From positions 124,001 through 188,000 of the forward strand of contig CAZGVO010000002.1 in NCBI GenBank assembly GCA_964529175.1: 64,000 bases of DNA, written 5' to 3'. The DNA comes from JAAFJM01 sp964529175 (GTDB taxonomy: Bacteria; Bacteroidota; Bacteroidia; UKL13-3). The notes beneath the pieces were generated by a model. The model was not told the DNA's origin, ran no database searches, and saw only the letters and a list, made by a program, of their open reading frames with translations. Below, one piece after another: positions 52,439 to 60,351 of this stretch (positions are counted from its first letter, which is position 1; every line of letters begins with the position of its first letter). The position numbers were made by a program, and so were the translations under genes.

Positions 52439-52461
52439 GGTCGTTGAGCGAAGTCGAAACG
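52439..52461 (+). repeat. GGTC..TGAGCG..CGAA repeat, third copy
   Basis: GGTCGTTGAGCGAAGTCGAA followed by ACG, the same 23-bp unit as the inverted pair at 43134-43234. It lies 20 nt after the gcvT stop. Confidence 0.8.
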
Positions 52462-52503
52462 AAAAATGTTCAACTCACCATCATAGTTAATAATCTTCTA
52501 CCT

Positions 52504-52540
52504 AAAAGCCCGAAATCACATTTGATTTCGGGCTTTTTTT
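52504..52540 (+). terminator. gcvT terminator
   Basis: A perfect 15-bp stem AAAAGCCCGAAATCA / TGATTTCGGGCTTTT with a 4-nt loop and T run. Confidence 0.9.
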
Positions 52541-52586
52541 ATTAATAGGTTATGCGTAATAGGAAATTGATAATAGGCAATTAGCT

Positions 52587-52600
52587 CCCGATTTATCGGG
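52587..52600. repeat. CCCGAT-TT-ATCGGG palindrome
   Basis: A 14-bp palindrome of the dispersed CCCGATnnATCGGG family; followed by a tract of CAA/ACA-rich simple sequence up to the stop of the next gene. Confidence 0.8.
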
Positions 52601-52632
52601 ATAACAATCCAACAAATAACAATTAAACAATC

Positions 52633-53175
52633 CTAACTCACTTTCCTACCTTTAATTTTTTTTACATTTACATTTTCTTTATTGGCAATTTTGCGTTTGA
52701 TCAAAATTTTGGCTTCGGCTGCTTTTTCATCTATTTGGTAACTTACACCTCCATAGTTTACAAAAAAGTTTCCTTCTTCATTTTTAAAACCATCAAGCAT
52801 GTAAATTTTTACATCCAAATCGGGGGATTTTATTTTTTTAAAAGTTAAATACAATTCGTTATTACTTTCAAATGCTATGTCTAAGGTAGAATCGGTGCTG
52901 CGCAAACAAATGCCTGGTGTAAGTTCTTTTATATTTAAAATCTGAACATTTTTACCTTTATAATACTCAATTTTACCTCCTGAAATTTTAGTACTGTTAG
53001 AGGCTATTTCTCTGCGCATATCAATACTTCTGTCAATATAAAATTGGAGTTTTTCAGGTTTAATTTGCTTTAGATCAAGGTTGTTTCTAAGTGCTTCGTT
53101 AAAAATAATTTTAGGAGTACAAGCCGAAAAACTAGCTGCAATAGCTAAGAATAAAATAAAGTGTTTGGTTTTCAT
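52633..53175 (-). CDS. Hypothetical lipoprotein
   Basis: About 180-aa lipoprotein with signal peptide MKTKHFILFLAIAASFSAC (lipobox ASFSAC). The mature part has no recognised domain; it contains beta-strand-like segments (SGGKIEYYKGKNVQIL, IAFESNNELYLTFKK, VNYGGVSYQIDEKAAEA) and a lysine-rich C-terminus (NVKKIKGRKVS). The longer frame from 53244 adds 23 residues before the signal peptide and is unlikely. Function unknown. Confidence 0.7.
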   Translation of the reverse strand: MKTKHFILFLAIAASFSACTPKIIFNEALRNNLDLKQIKPEKLQFYIDRSIDMRREIASNSTKISGGKIEYYKGKNVQILNIKELTPGICLRSTDSTLDIAFESNNELYLTFKKIKSPDLDVKIYMLDGFKNEEGNFFVNYGGVSYQIDEKAAEAKILIKRKIANKENVNVKKIKGRKVS

Positions 53176-53249
53176 AAAATGTATGTTGTTTAAGTTAAAA
53201 CCCTTATTTACAACAATCTTGCCACGCCAATATTTTAAACCCAAAAATA

Positions 53250-53285
53250 AAAAAGCCGCTAATTTTAGTGATTAGCGGCTTTTAA
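53250..53285 (-). terminator. Terminator of the T9SS esterase gene
   Basis: A perfect 13-bp stem AAAAGCCGCTAAT / ATTAGCGGCTTTT, 7-nt loop, 23 nt downstream of the minus-strand stop. Confidence 0.85.
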
Positions 53286-53305
53286 ATGGTTTAGTTTTTT
53301 AAAAA

Positions 53306-54547
53306 TTAGTTTTCAATAACTAATTTTTTAGTAATGCTACCAAACTCATTGGTTATTTGTATAAAATAAATTCCTGATGTTAAGTTGCTAGTATTTAAAG
53401 TAGCAATGGTTTTGTTGGTATTAATAGTTTCAATGGTTTTGCCACTTAAATCTAAAATGGTAATTACATTGTTATTACCTTTATTGGTTTCAATCGATAC
53501 ATTTTCTTTAGCTGGGTTTGGATAAACTCTTACATCACTATTAGCCAATACATTATTTACACCAACACCTGCTGTTTTAATATCATCAAATAAAAAGTCT
53601 CTTAACATACCTTCAGTTGTATCCATATATGCAGTGCTGCTTTCTGTAGTTCCTACACCTGGGCTAAATGGTACGTGTGGTGCATCTTGAAAAGTGTAAA
53701 ATACCGATTTCATTCCCAATACTTTAGCCATTGAATCTACCACAAAACTTCCGCTTAACTGAGCCACTTTAATAGTTGAAGCATAAAAATAATCTGTTTT
53801 GTAAGGAACAGTTTGGTCTTTAGTTCCATGAACGCTAAAAATAGAAACATTTTTGTTGTTTTTCATCCAATTTACATCGCCTAAAGCGCCACATAAACTA
53901 ATTACACCTTTTACTCTCCAGCTTTGTCCTGGTGTTCCGCTTGTACCTTCTATACCGCCAATGCTTGTAGTATCAATTGGTGGATTTGAATTTCCAACTT
54001 CTGCTTCAGCATCTAAAAATGCTAAATGCAAACCTAATACTCCGCCAGCCGAAACTCCACCAACATAAACTTGACCTAAGCTAATTTTATAATTGTTAGC
54101 ATTGGCTCTTAAGTATCTAATGGCAGCTCTTCCATCTAAAGTACCGCGCCAAACAGCGTTTGAAAATTGTGGACCAGCTTGAGTAGGGTCAATCAAAATT
54201 TCATTGATATTTACACCTAAACGGTATTGTATTGATACACAAACATATCCGCGTTTTGCAAATTCAGTACATAAATAAGTTACATCGGCTGCATATCTGT
54301 TTCCGCCAATAAATGAACCACCATGAGCCAAAACCAATAAAGGGCGGTTGGTTGTGGTATCGCCTACTGGTTGAAAAATGTTCATTTTCAAATCTTGTTG
54401 CGAGCCTGCATAGTTTTTTGCCGAACCATAAGTAACACTATCCATGGCTACTTCGGTAAAAATTTTGTCTTTGTATCGTTGTGCGCTTACATTAGTAAAT
54501 ACTGCTAAAGCAGCAATAATTGTAAATATTTTTTTCATAATTTTCAA
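53306..54547 (-). CDS. T9SS-exported carboxylesterase-like alpha/beta hydrolase
   Basis: 413-aa secreted hydrolase. Signal peptide to about TNVSAQ. Esterase landmarks: oxyanion-hole LVLAHGGSFIGG, nucleophile elbow VGGVSAGGVLGLHLA (Ser in GVSAG), then VHGTKDQTVPYKT (acid) and DAPHVPFSP (His). The C-terminal about 75 residues (VRVYPNPAKENVSIE ... GIYFIQITNEFGSITKKLVIEN) form a type A T9SS sorting domain. Probably hydrolyses esters outside the cell. Unlike most such enzymes here it stands alone. Confidence 0.9.
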   Translation of the reverse strand: MKIMKKIFTIIAALAVFTNVSAQRYKDKIFTEVAMDSVTYGSAKNYAGSQQDLKMNIFQPVGDTTTNRPLLVLAHGGSFIGGNRYAADVTYLCTEFAKRGYVCVSIQYRLGVNINEILIDPTQAGPQFSNAVWRGTLDGRAAIRYLRANANNYKISLGQVYVGGVSAGGVLGLHLAFLDAEAEVGNSNPPIDTTSIGGIEGTSGTPGQSWRVKGVISLCGALGDVNWMKNNKNVSIFSVHGTKDQTVPYKTDYFYASTIKVAQLSGSFVVDSMAKVLGMKSVFYTFQDAPHVPFSPGVGTTESSTAYMDTTEGMLRDFLFDDIKTAGVGVNNVLANSDVRVYPNPAKENVSIETNKGNNNVITILDLSGKTIETINTNKTIATLNTSNLTSGIYFIQITNEFGSITKKLVIEN

Positions 54548-54676
54548 TAAATTTAAGGCAAGTTTAAATAAAATTTCTGTTTTTGCTGCAATTTTAAATT
54601 TTATTTTACACCAAATAGGGTTAACTAATATTCATCAACTCAATTAGGTTTTATAAATATTGCTTGCCTTAATTGG

Positions 54677-54684
54677 TATATTTG
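54677..54684 (+). promoter_or_regulatory. Perfect -7 box TATATTTG directly before purD
   Basis: TATATTTG ends 4 nt before the purD ATG at 54689. At the usual spacing transcription would begin on or next to the ATG, implying an almost leaderless mRNA. Confidence 0.5.
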
Positions 54685-54688
54685 CCCA

Positions 54689-55966
54689 ATGAATATTTTA
54701 TTGATTGGTTCTGGCGGACGCGAACACGCATTTGCTTATAAATTAGCACAAAGCAAGTTATGTAAACAATTATTTATTATGCCTGGCAATGCGGGAACAA
54801 CCCAATTTGGTCAAAATGTAAAAATAAATCCTAACGATTTTGCCGCTGTTGGTCAATTTAGCCTTGAAAATAAAATTGATTTGGTAATTGTGGGTCCAGA
54901 GGAACCTTTGGTTTTGGGCTTGCGCAATTATTTTGAAGAAAACGAAAATTTAAAAAACACCTTATTTGTAGGGCCCGATAAAATGGGTGCTACCATGGAA
55001 GCAAGCAAAGATTGGAGTAAAGCTTTTATGTATAAAAACAATATTCCAACTGCGGCCTATAAAACTTTTACTAGCCAAAATTTAGAAGAAGGAATAGCGT
55101 ATTTAAAAACACAAAAAATGCCAATTGTGCTTAAAGCCGATGGTTTAGCTGCCGGAAAAGGAGTATTGATTTGCCAAACTTTAGAAGAAGCTACCAGCGA
55201 ATTGCAACAAATGATAAACGATAAAAAGTTTGGTGCTGCTAGCGCAAAAGTGGTTATTGAGGAGTTTTTGAGCGGAATTGAACTTTCTGTTTTTGTATTG
55301 AGCGATGGCAATTCATATAAAATATTGCCAACTGCCAAAGATTATAAACGCATAGGCGAAGGTGAAATGGGTTTGAATACTGGTGGAATGGGAGCAATTT
55401 CGCCTGTTCCTTTTGCCAACGATGCTTTTATGCAAAAAGTAATTGATAACATTATTGAACCAACGGTTCAAGGTTTAAAAAACGAAAACATAAAATACGT
55501 TGGTTTTATTTTTGTTGGCTTAATAAAAGTAGGCGAGGAGCCAATGGTTATTGAGTACAACTGCCGCATGGGCGACCCAGAAACGGAAGCCGTTTTACCA
55601 AGAATTGAAACCGATTTTGTAGAATTAATGGTGGCTACCGCCAAAGGCGAGTTGCATAATATTGACTTAAAAATTAGTGATAAAACTACTGCCACCGTAA
55701 TGATGGTTTCTGCTGGTTATCCTGGCGATTATGAAAAAGGCAAAGTAATGACAGGTTTTGAAAGCGTAACCGATTCATTGTTATTTCATGCAGGCACTTC
55801 GTTAAGTGTTGATAACGAAATAGTTACCAATGGAGGAAGGGTTTTGGCTATTACTTCCTTTGGTGATTCAGTGAAGGAAGCAGTAAGTGCTTCTTTAGCT
55901 AACGCCAATAAAATTAATTACGATGGTAAATATTTTCGCAGAGATATTGGCTTTGAGTTTTTATAA
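54689..55966 (+). CDS. purD: Phosphoribosylamine-glycine ligase
   Basis: 425-aa ATP-grasp ligase making GAR from phosphoribosylamine and glycine in purine synthesis. Signatures: MNILLIGSGGREHAFAYKLAQS, MPGNAGTTQFGQNV, IVGPEEPLVLGL, VLKADGLAAGKGVLI, VIEEFLSGIELSVFVLSDG, GEMGLNTGGMGAISPVP and EYNCRMGDPETEAVLPRI with the metal ligands. Full length. It follows its own -7 box. Confidence 0.97.
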   Translation: MNILLIGSGGREHAFAYKLAQSKLCKQLFIMPGNAGTTQFGQNVKINPNDFAAVGQFSLENKIDLVIVGPEEPLVLGLRNYFEENENLKNTLFVGPDKMGATMEASKDWSKAFMYKNNIPTAAYKTFTSQNLEEGIAYLKTQKMPIVLKADGLAAGKGVLICQTLEEATSELQQMINDKKFGAASAKVVIEEFLSGIELSVFVLSDGNSYKILPTAKDYKRIGEGEMGLNTGGMGAISPVPFANDAFMQKVIDNIIEPTVQGLKNENIKYVGFIFVGLIKVGEEPMVIEYNCRMGDPETEAVLPRIETDFVELMVATAKGELHNIDLKISDKTTATVMMVSAGYPGDYEKGKVMTGFESVTDSLLFHAGTSLSVDNEIVTNGGRVLAITSFGDSVKEAVSASLANANKINYDGKYFRRDIGFEFL

Positions 55967-56063
55967 TCAGTCAATGATTTTAGCTTTATCATAAAACCAA
56001 CGCATAAAAATCAGCAAACAACATTAGGTACAAAAACCTTTATTTGTAATACATAAAAACAAA

Positions 56064-57152
56064 ATGACAAAAGAAGATATAATAAAAGCATTATCAACCG
56101 TTCAAGAGCCCGATTTACGTAAGGATTTGGTTACTTTAAATATGGTTAAAGATGTGGTAGTAGATGGTTTAAATGTTAGTTTTACCATTGTATTAACCAC
56201 TCCTGCTTGTCCTTTAAAAGAAAAAATAGAAACCGATTGCAAAGAAGCAATTCATAAGTTGGTAAACGATAAGGCCAATATTACTGTTACCATGACGGCC
56301 AATGTAAGCTCTAATCGTGCTGAAAAATTAACGCTTCCAGGTGTTAAAAATATCATCGCAGTAGCAAGTGGAAAAGGTGGAGTTGGTAAATCAACGGTAT
56401 CGAGTAATTTGGCCATTGCATTAGCTGCTACAGGCGCTAAAGTTGGTTTGTTGGATGCTGATATTTATGGGCCAAGTGTGCCAATGATGTTTGGCGAAAT
56501 GGATAGCCAACCACAAATGCGCGATATCAATGGCAAACAATACATGATTCCAATTGAAAAATATGGTATCAAATTGCTTTCTATTGGATTTTTAATAAAA
56601 CCGGAGCAAGCTGTAGTTTGGCGCGGACCTATGATTTCATCGGCTTTACGCCAATTTGTAAACGATTGCGATTGGGGCGAATTAGATTATTTAATTTTGG
56701 ATTTACCTCCTGGAACTGGCGATATTCATTTAACCATGTTGCAAGTGGTGCCTTTAACCGGAATTGTAATGGTTACTACTCCACAAGCTGTAGCCTTGGC
56801 CGATGCTTATAAAGCTGCAACCATGTTTAGCATGACACCCGTTAAGGTGCCAATTTTAGGTGTGGTTGAAAATATGGCTTATTTTACTCCAGAAGAATTG
56901 CCTGATAATAAGTATTATATATTTGGTAAAGATGGTGGCGCAAGCATGGCTAGCGAGTTAAAAGTAAGTTTGTTAGGTCAAATTCCTATTTACATGAGCG
57001 TACGTGAGGGTGGCGATTCTGGCAAACCTGCTGCTTTAGACCAAACAAGTCCAGTTTACAAAGCATTTGCAAAAGTGGCTCAAAATGTAGCGCAATTGGT
57101 ATCCATTATTAACTCAACTCCGGCCGAAGAAAAAACAGTTGGTGCTAATTAG
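56064..57152 (+). CDS. Mrp/ApbC-type Fe-S carrier ATPase
   Basis: 362-aa P-loop ATPase that transfers Fe-S clusters to target proteins. N-terminal MIP18 (FeS assembly) domain (1-90; VQEPDLRKDLVTLNMVKDV, TTPACPLKEKIE), deviant Walker A ASGKGGVGKSTVSSNLAIAL (101-120), LLDADIYGPSVPMMFG, and DYLILDLPPGTGDIHL. The CxxC motif found in many Mrp proteins after ENMxxF is absent (ENMAYFTPEELPD). Directly followed by a NifU-like gene, 39 nt apart. Confidence 0.93.
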   Translation: MTKEDIIKALSTVQEPDLRKDLVTLNMVKDVVVDGLNVSFTIVLTTPACPLKEKIETDCKEAIHKLVNDKANITVTMTANVSSNRAEKLTLPGVKNIIAVASGKGGVGKSTVSSNLAIALAATGAKVGLLDADIYGPSVPMMFGEMDSQPQMRDINGKQYMIPIEKYGIKLLSIGFLIKPEQAVVWRGPMISSALRQFVNDCDWGELDYLILDLPPGTGDIHLTMLQVVPLTGIVMVTTPQAVALADAYKAATMFSMTPVKVPILGVVENMAYFTPEELPDNKYYIFGKDGGASMASELKVSLLGQIPIYMSVREGGDSGKPAALDQTSPVYKAFAKVAQNVAQLVSIINSTPAEEKTVGAN

Positions 57153-57191
57153 TGTTATTATAATAGATTTGTAAAAAGCAAAAAATTAAGA

Positions 57192-57428
57192 ATGACAGAT
57201 TCGTTGAGAGATAAAATAGAAATTGCTTTAAACAGCATGCGTCCGTTTTTACAAGCCGATGGTGGCGATGTAGAATTGGTTGATGTAACTGAGGAAATGG
57301 AAGTGCATGTGCGTTTAATTGGCAATTGCAGTAGCTGCGATATTAGCCATATTACCATGAAAGCAGGCATTGAAAATGGAATTAAAAGTGCCTTGCCCGA
57401 AATTACTCGAGTGGTAGCTGTTAGTTGA
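57192..57428 (+). CDS. NifU-family Fe-S scaffold domain protein
   Basis: 78-aa protein equal to the NifU C-terminal domain. MRPFLQADGGDVELVDV and the cluster-binding NCSSCDISH with C46 and C49. Such small NifU proteins carry [4Fe-4S] clusters. Placed behind the Mrp ATPase, suggesting joint work in Fe-S delivery. Confidence 0.95.
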   Translation: MTDSLRDKIEIALNSMRPFLQADGGDVELVDVTEEMEVHVRLIGNCSSCDISHITMKAGIENGIKSALPEITRVVAVS

Positions 57429-57429
57429 T

Positions 57430-57444
57430 TCACGCCTTGCGTGA
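57430..57444. repeat. TCACGC-CTT-GCGTGA palindrome, copy 2
   Basis: Copy of the 15-bp palindrome, starting 2 nt after the NifU-like stop; may double as a short 3' hairpin. It is followed by a GGACCATAGACCATAG heptamer tract (57462-57477). Confidence 0.8.
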
Positions 57445-57520
57445 TTTAGTTGATAGTTTATGGACCATAGACCATAGATAGAATTTTTAAAAAGGTTAGC
57501 GTGAGCTGACCTTTTTTGTT

Positions 57521-57934
57521 TTATGGGTTATTGCGAGAAAAGTACTTTTTAAAAACTTGCTTTATTATATTGATAATGAATATAGTTTGACCAAGAATAA
57601 TAATTAATGCAGAAAATGCTATTATGTAATTGATGCGTTTCACGTTTTCGAGATTTTGCTGTTCTAAAATATAAGAGGAAGCAATACTTATGATGATTGG
57701 AAAAATTGTAGCAACTAAATGAATTACACCTAATTTGTTGTTTAATTTTTTGAAAATAAGGTAAATAAGTCCAATGAAAATTAAATAAATACAAACAACA
57801 ATTGAAATATGTAAATAGCTAATTATAAAGTATGTGTCGTGCAGATTTATACTGAAATTTGAGTTTGAAAACACAATTGAAAACAAAAGAAAAAGCGCAC
57901 TAGATAATATAAAAGCAAAAGGTATTTTATTCAT
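57521..57934 (-). CDS. Small membrane protein resembling cytochrome oxidase subunit I helices X-XI
   Basis: 137-aa protein with four membrane helices (about 6-22, 34-61, 68-90, 101-126). Residues 31-43, LHDTYFIISYLHI, match the COX1 signature LHDTY(Y/F)VVAHFHY at exact spacing: H32 and D33 align with the Mg/Glu-side pair, H42 with the haem a ligand (bovine H378), while Y40 replaces the haem a3 ligand H376. VIHL (H72) aligns with KIHF after a helix 5 residues shorter. No other oxidase motif is present, so it cannot be an oxidase; it may be a derived haem-binding or orphan fragment. The start is ATG at 57934; the lipoprotein gene on the same strand ends 6 nt upstream. Confidence 0.68.
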   Translation of the reverse strand: MNKIPFAFILSSALFLLFSIVFSNSNFSINLHDTYFIISYLHISIVVCIYLIFIGLIYLIFKKLNNKLGVIHLVATIFPIIISIASSYILEQQNLENVKRINYIIAFSALIIILGQTIFIINIIKQVFKKYFSRNNP

Positions 57935-57940
57935 TTTGAA

Positions 57941-58588
57941 TTATTTAAGAATAAAATATTCAGTATCATTTAGCTTATCATTTATTGAAAACAAGCCAAA
58001 GTTTTTATTGATATAGGCAATAGAGCTCAAGCTATCACTGAAGTTGTGATTGCTATACATTGCATTAATAAATGTTTTGCTATTCAAGGTAATATTTCCA
58101 AGATATCTTGGATGGTTAACATCATTAATAGCAAAATCAAAAGTATAATAAACATATTGACCAAAACTAAATACTACAATATCTGTATTCTGTAAAATAT
58201 TCTTTTTTGAATGTTTTACATCAAAACTCCCATTTCCTTTTGTGGTTGTATAAATATTGTGTATGGTTTGGTAACAATCTTTATCGTAGCCGGTATTTGG
58301 GTTTCCCCAACCATTTTCGCAGTACCAACTTGTATCAGTTTTGGTTTTTACAAAGGTTAAGGTGTCGCCTTTATCGCTTGCAAAACTTATGGTATCAAAG
58401 GTTGGGTTGGTAAAATAAGGTGTTTGGTTAAGCTGTGCTGCTGTTAAGTAATAGTAATTGGTTTTATGTTCTACCTTATCGTATTCTTCTTTCATACAGC
58501 TTTGTATCAACAGCATCATAAATAATGCCCCAAAAAGTTTGTTGTTTTTGGTATTTATAATTTGGCAAATTTGCTGTAAGGTTTTCAT
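57941..58588 (-). CDS. Hypothetical lipoprotein
   Basis: 215-aa protein. Residues 19-31 are a hydrophobic segment ending in a lipobox (MMLLIQSC), so it should be lipidated at C31; the preceding 18 residues make an unusually long polar n-region, and a later start cannot be excluded. The mature part has no family I recognise; it has a pair of nearby cysteines (CENGWGNPNTGYDKDC). Co-directional with the COX1-like membrane protein 6 nt downstream, so they are probably co-transcribed. Confidence 0.65.
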   Translation of the reverse strand: MKTLQQICQIINTKNNKLFGALFMMLLIQSCMKEEYDKVEHKTNYYYLTAAQLNQTPYFTNPTFDTISFASDKGDTLTFVKTKTDTSWYCENGWGNPNTGYDKDCYQTIHNIYTTTKGNGSFDVKHSKKNILQNTDIVVFSFGQYVYYTFDFAINDVNHPRYLGNITLNSKTFINAMYSNHNFSDSLSSIAYINKNFGLFSINDKLNDTEYFILK

Positions 58589-58824
58589 GTTTGCTGTTTT
58601 GATTTCTCCAATTATTAAAAATGTAATTCAAACATAGGGTGTTTTGGTTTAATTTAAAACTTTTGAGTTGCTTAGGTTAGTTCGAGGTCAAGAAAAACTA
58701 GTAGGTTCTCAACTTCGCCAGCATTGAATTTTTACTTAACAATTTATTTTTTAAAAAAATAAAAACCTAGCAAGAATATAATAAGCATGGGTTTTGCTAA
58801 AGAAAGCTCAATTATATAAAAATT

Positions 58825-58959
58825 ATTCCATTAGCGATGTGAGTGGGGCTGGCAAAAAAGCGGGCCAGCCCAGGCCATGTGCGTGGAAGCATTTTTTTGC
58901 CTTGATTTTTTGTTTCTTTTTCATCTAAGGAAAAAGAAAGCAGAAAAAAAGAAATCACT
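58825..58959 (-). repeat. About 135-bp structured dispersed repeat, copy 2
   Basis: Reverse-strand copy of the element at 50411-50550. Here the stem is complete: GGGCTGGC, 10 nt, GCCAGCCC, and the upstream CTTTTTC/GAAAAAG hairpin is also kept. A 33-codon frame (MKKKQKIKAKKCFHAHGLGW...) is open but out of register with copy 1. Confidence 0.85.
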
Positions 58960-59189
58960 TATCCATTAGCTAACTTGGTTGCCGTGCAAGGGAGATTCCT
59001 ACTGAATGACCCAATATTATTTTATTTTGACTTTTTGAAAAAAAACTATCCCACGACCTGACAGTTAATACTCAAATAAAATTTCTAAATTAAGCTATCT
59101 TCTTTTTTAGTCTTTATAGTCAATGGTTTGCAATTAAAATATAATTCTTACCATTGATTAAAACACAAAACCATCGTCCATCAACTAAA

Positions 59190-59204
59190 TCACGTAAGGC
59201 GTGA
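59190..59204. repeat. TCACGT-AAG-GCGTGA palindrome, copy 3
   Basis: One-mismatch copy of the 15-bp palindrome, nested in an ACCATCAAC-rich tract. Confidence 0.75.
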
Positions 59205-59339
59205 ATCAATCGACAACCATCAAAAATCCACCATGGTCTATCGTCCATCAACTATCAACTAACAACTAAATTAACTTCACAAACAATTAACCTTTAGAAT
59301 ATAAAATAATGTTTTATTTTGCACGGCTTTTATAAAACA

Positions 59340-60344
59340 ATGAAGTTTAAATTCAAATTATTATATATTTTATTAATCACTGCTTCTTTTGCGCAAGCAC
59401 AAATATTGCCAACCTTTGGTAATAGCCGCACAGGCGGAAGTGGTATGCAGTTTTTAAAAATTGCTCCTGATGCACGTTCGGCTGCCATGGGTGGCGCTGT
59501 GGTTGGTTTAACCAACGATGCAGCTGCCATGTATTGGAATCCTGCGGGAATTACTGGAATTGATACAGGCAAAGTTACTGCGCAATTTTCGCACACTCGT
59601 TGGTTTGGCAATAGCCAAGTAAATTATGGTGCGGTGGCTTTTAAAGCAGGAAAATTAAGTTATGTGGGCGTTAATGTAATGAGTTTAGGTTTTGGCGATA
59701 CCAAAGAAACAACAGAGTTTGAACCAAACGGAACAGGCCGAAATGTATTGATGGGAAGTACTTCTATAGGCGTAAGTTTTGCTAAAATTTTAACCAATAG
59801 TTTTAGTTTTGGCTTACAAGCCAAATTTGCCCAAGAGGTGATAGCTAACGTAGCTGTTAATAATGTTCTTTTCGATTTAGGTTTAACTTATAATATTGGT
59901 ATCAAAAATTCACGTTTTGGGGTTACCTTCACTAATTTTGGTGTAAATGTGGCACCAACTGGAAGTGTTACTATTTTAAAATTAAATGGCGAAACTCAAA
60001 AAAACGATTTTACGCCAGTTTCGGCACCTGCTGTGTTTAGGTTAGGTTTTGCCATTGACCCAATTAGCAATAAAACCCACGTATTAACTACTGCTGCGCA
60101 ATTAAATCACCCGACTGATAACAACGAAACAGTAGGACTAGGGGTGGAGTATAGCTGGAAAAAAATTCTTTATGGCCGCAGTGGTTGGGAGTTTGGCTTA
60201 GACGAAGCTAATAATTTTCCAAGTTTAGGTTTTGGAATTAAATTGCCTCGTAGTTTTGGTAATTTTGGCATTGATTATGGTTTGGTTAGCAAATCGCGCA
60301 TTGGCAATATTCATAGAATTGGTTTATTATTTACTATTAAATAA
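59340..60344 (+). CDS. PorV/PorQ-family outer-membrane barrel protein
   Basis: 334-aa outer-membrane protein. Signal peptide to about FAQAQ, then GMQFLKIAPDARSAAMGGAVVGLTNDAAAMYWNPAGI, the N-terminal signature of PorV/PorQ-type 14-stranded FadL-like barrels; shown here in two shorter pieces, APDARSAAMGG and AAMYWNPAG, are the key parts. PorV carries T9SS cargo and PorQ helps attach it, so this protein may support secretion of the two sorting-domain proteins. The frame opens upstream at a TTG (59319), but that codon sits in a -7-like box (TTATTTTG); ATG 59340 is preferred. Confidence 0.85.
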   Translation: MKFKFKLLYILLITASFAQAQILPTFGNSRTGGSGMQFLKIAPDARSAAMGGAVVGLTNDAAAMYWNPAGITGIDTGKVTAQFSHTRWFGNSQVNYGAVAFKAGKLSYVGVNVMSLGFGDTKETTEFEPNGTGRNVLMGSTSIGVSFAKILTNSFSFGLQAKFAQEVIANVAVNNVLFDLGLTYNIGIKNSRFGVTFTNFGVNVAPTGSVTILKLNGETQKNDFTPVSAPAVFRLGFAIDPISNKTHVLTTAAQLNHPTDNNETVGLGVEYSWKKILYGRSGWEFGLDEANNFPSLGFGIKLPRSFGNFGIDYGLVSKSRIGNIHRIGLLFTIK

Positions 60345-60351
60345 TTAAAAA

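Larger units (their letters stand above)
58589..59339. other. Long spacer with repeats, no gene
   Basis: About 750 bp without a convincing gene. Contents: AT-rich DNA to 58824; copy 2 of the 135-bp repeat (58825-58959); unremarkable sequence to 59160; then a tract of CATCAAC/ACCATC-type simple repeats with a TCACGC palindrome inside (59170-59275); finally the leader of the PorV-like gene. Confidence 0.7.

Noticed and set aside
53176..53244. 23-residue extension of the 52633 lipoprotein
   Set aside because: It would put polar residues before a complete lipoprotein signal that begins with ATG at 53175.
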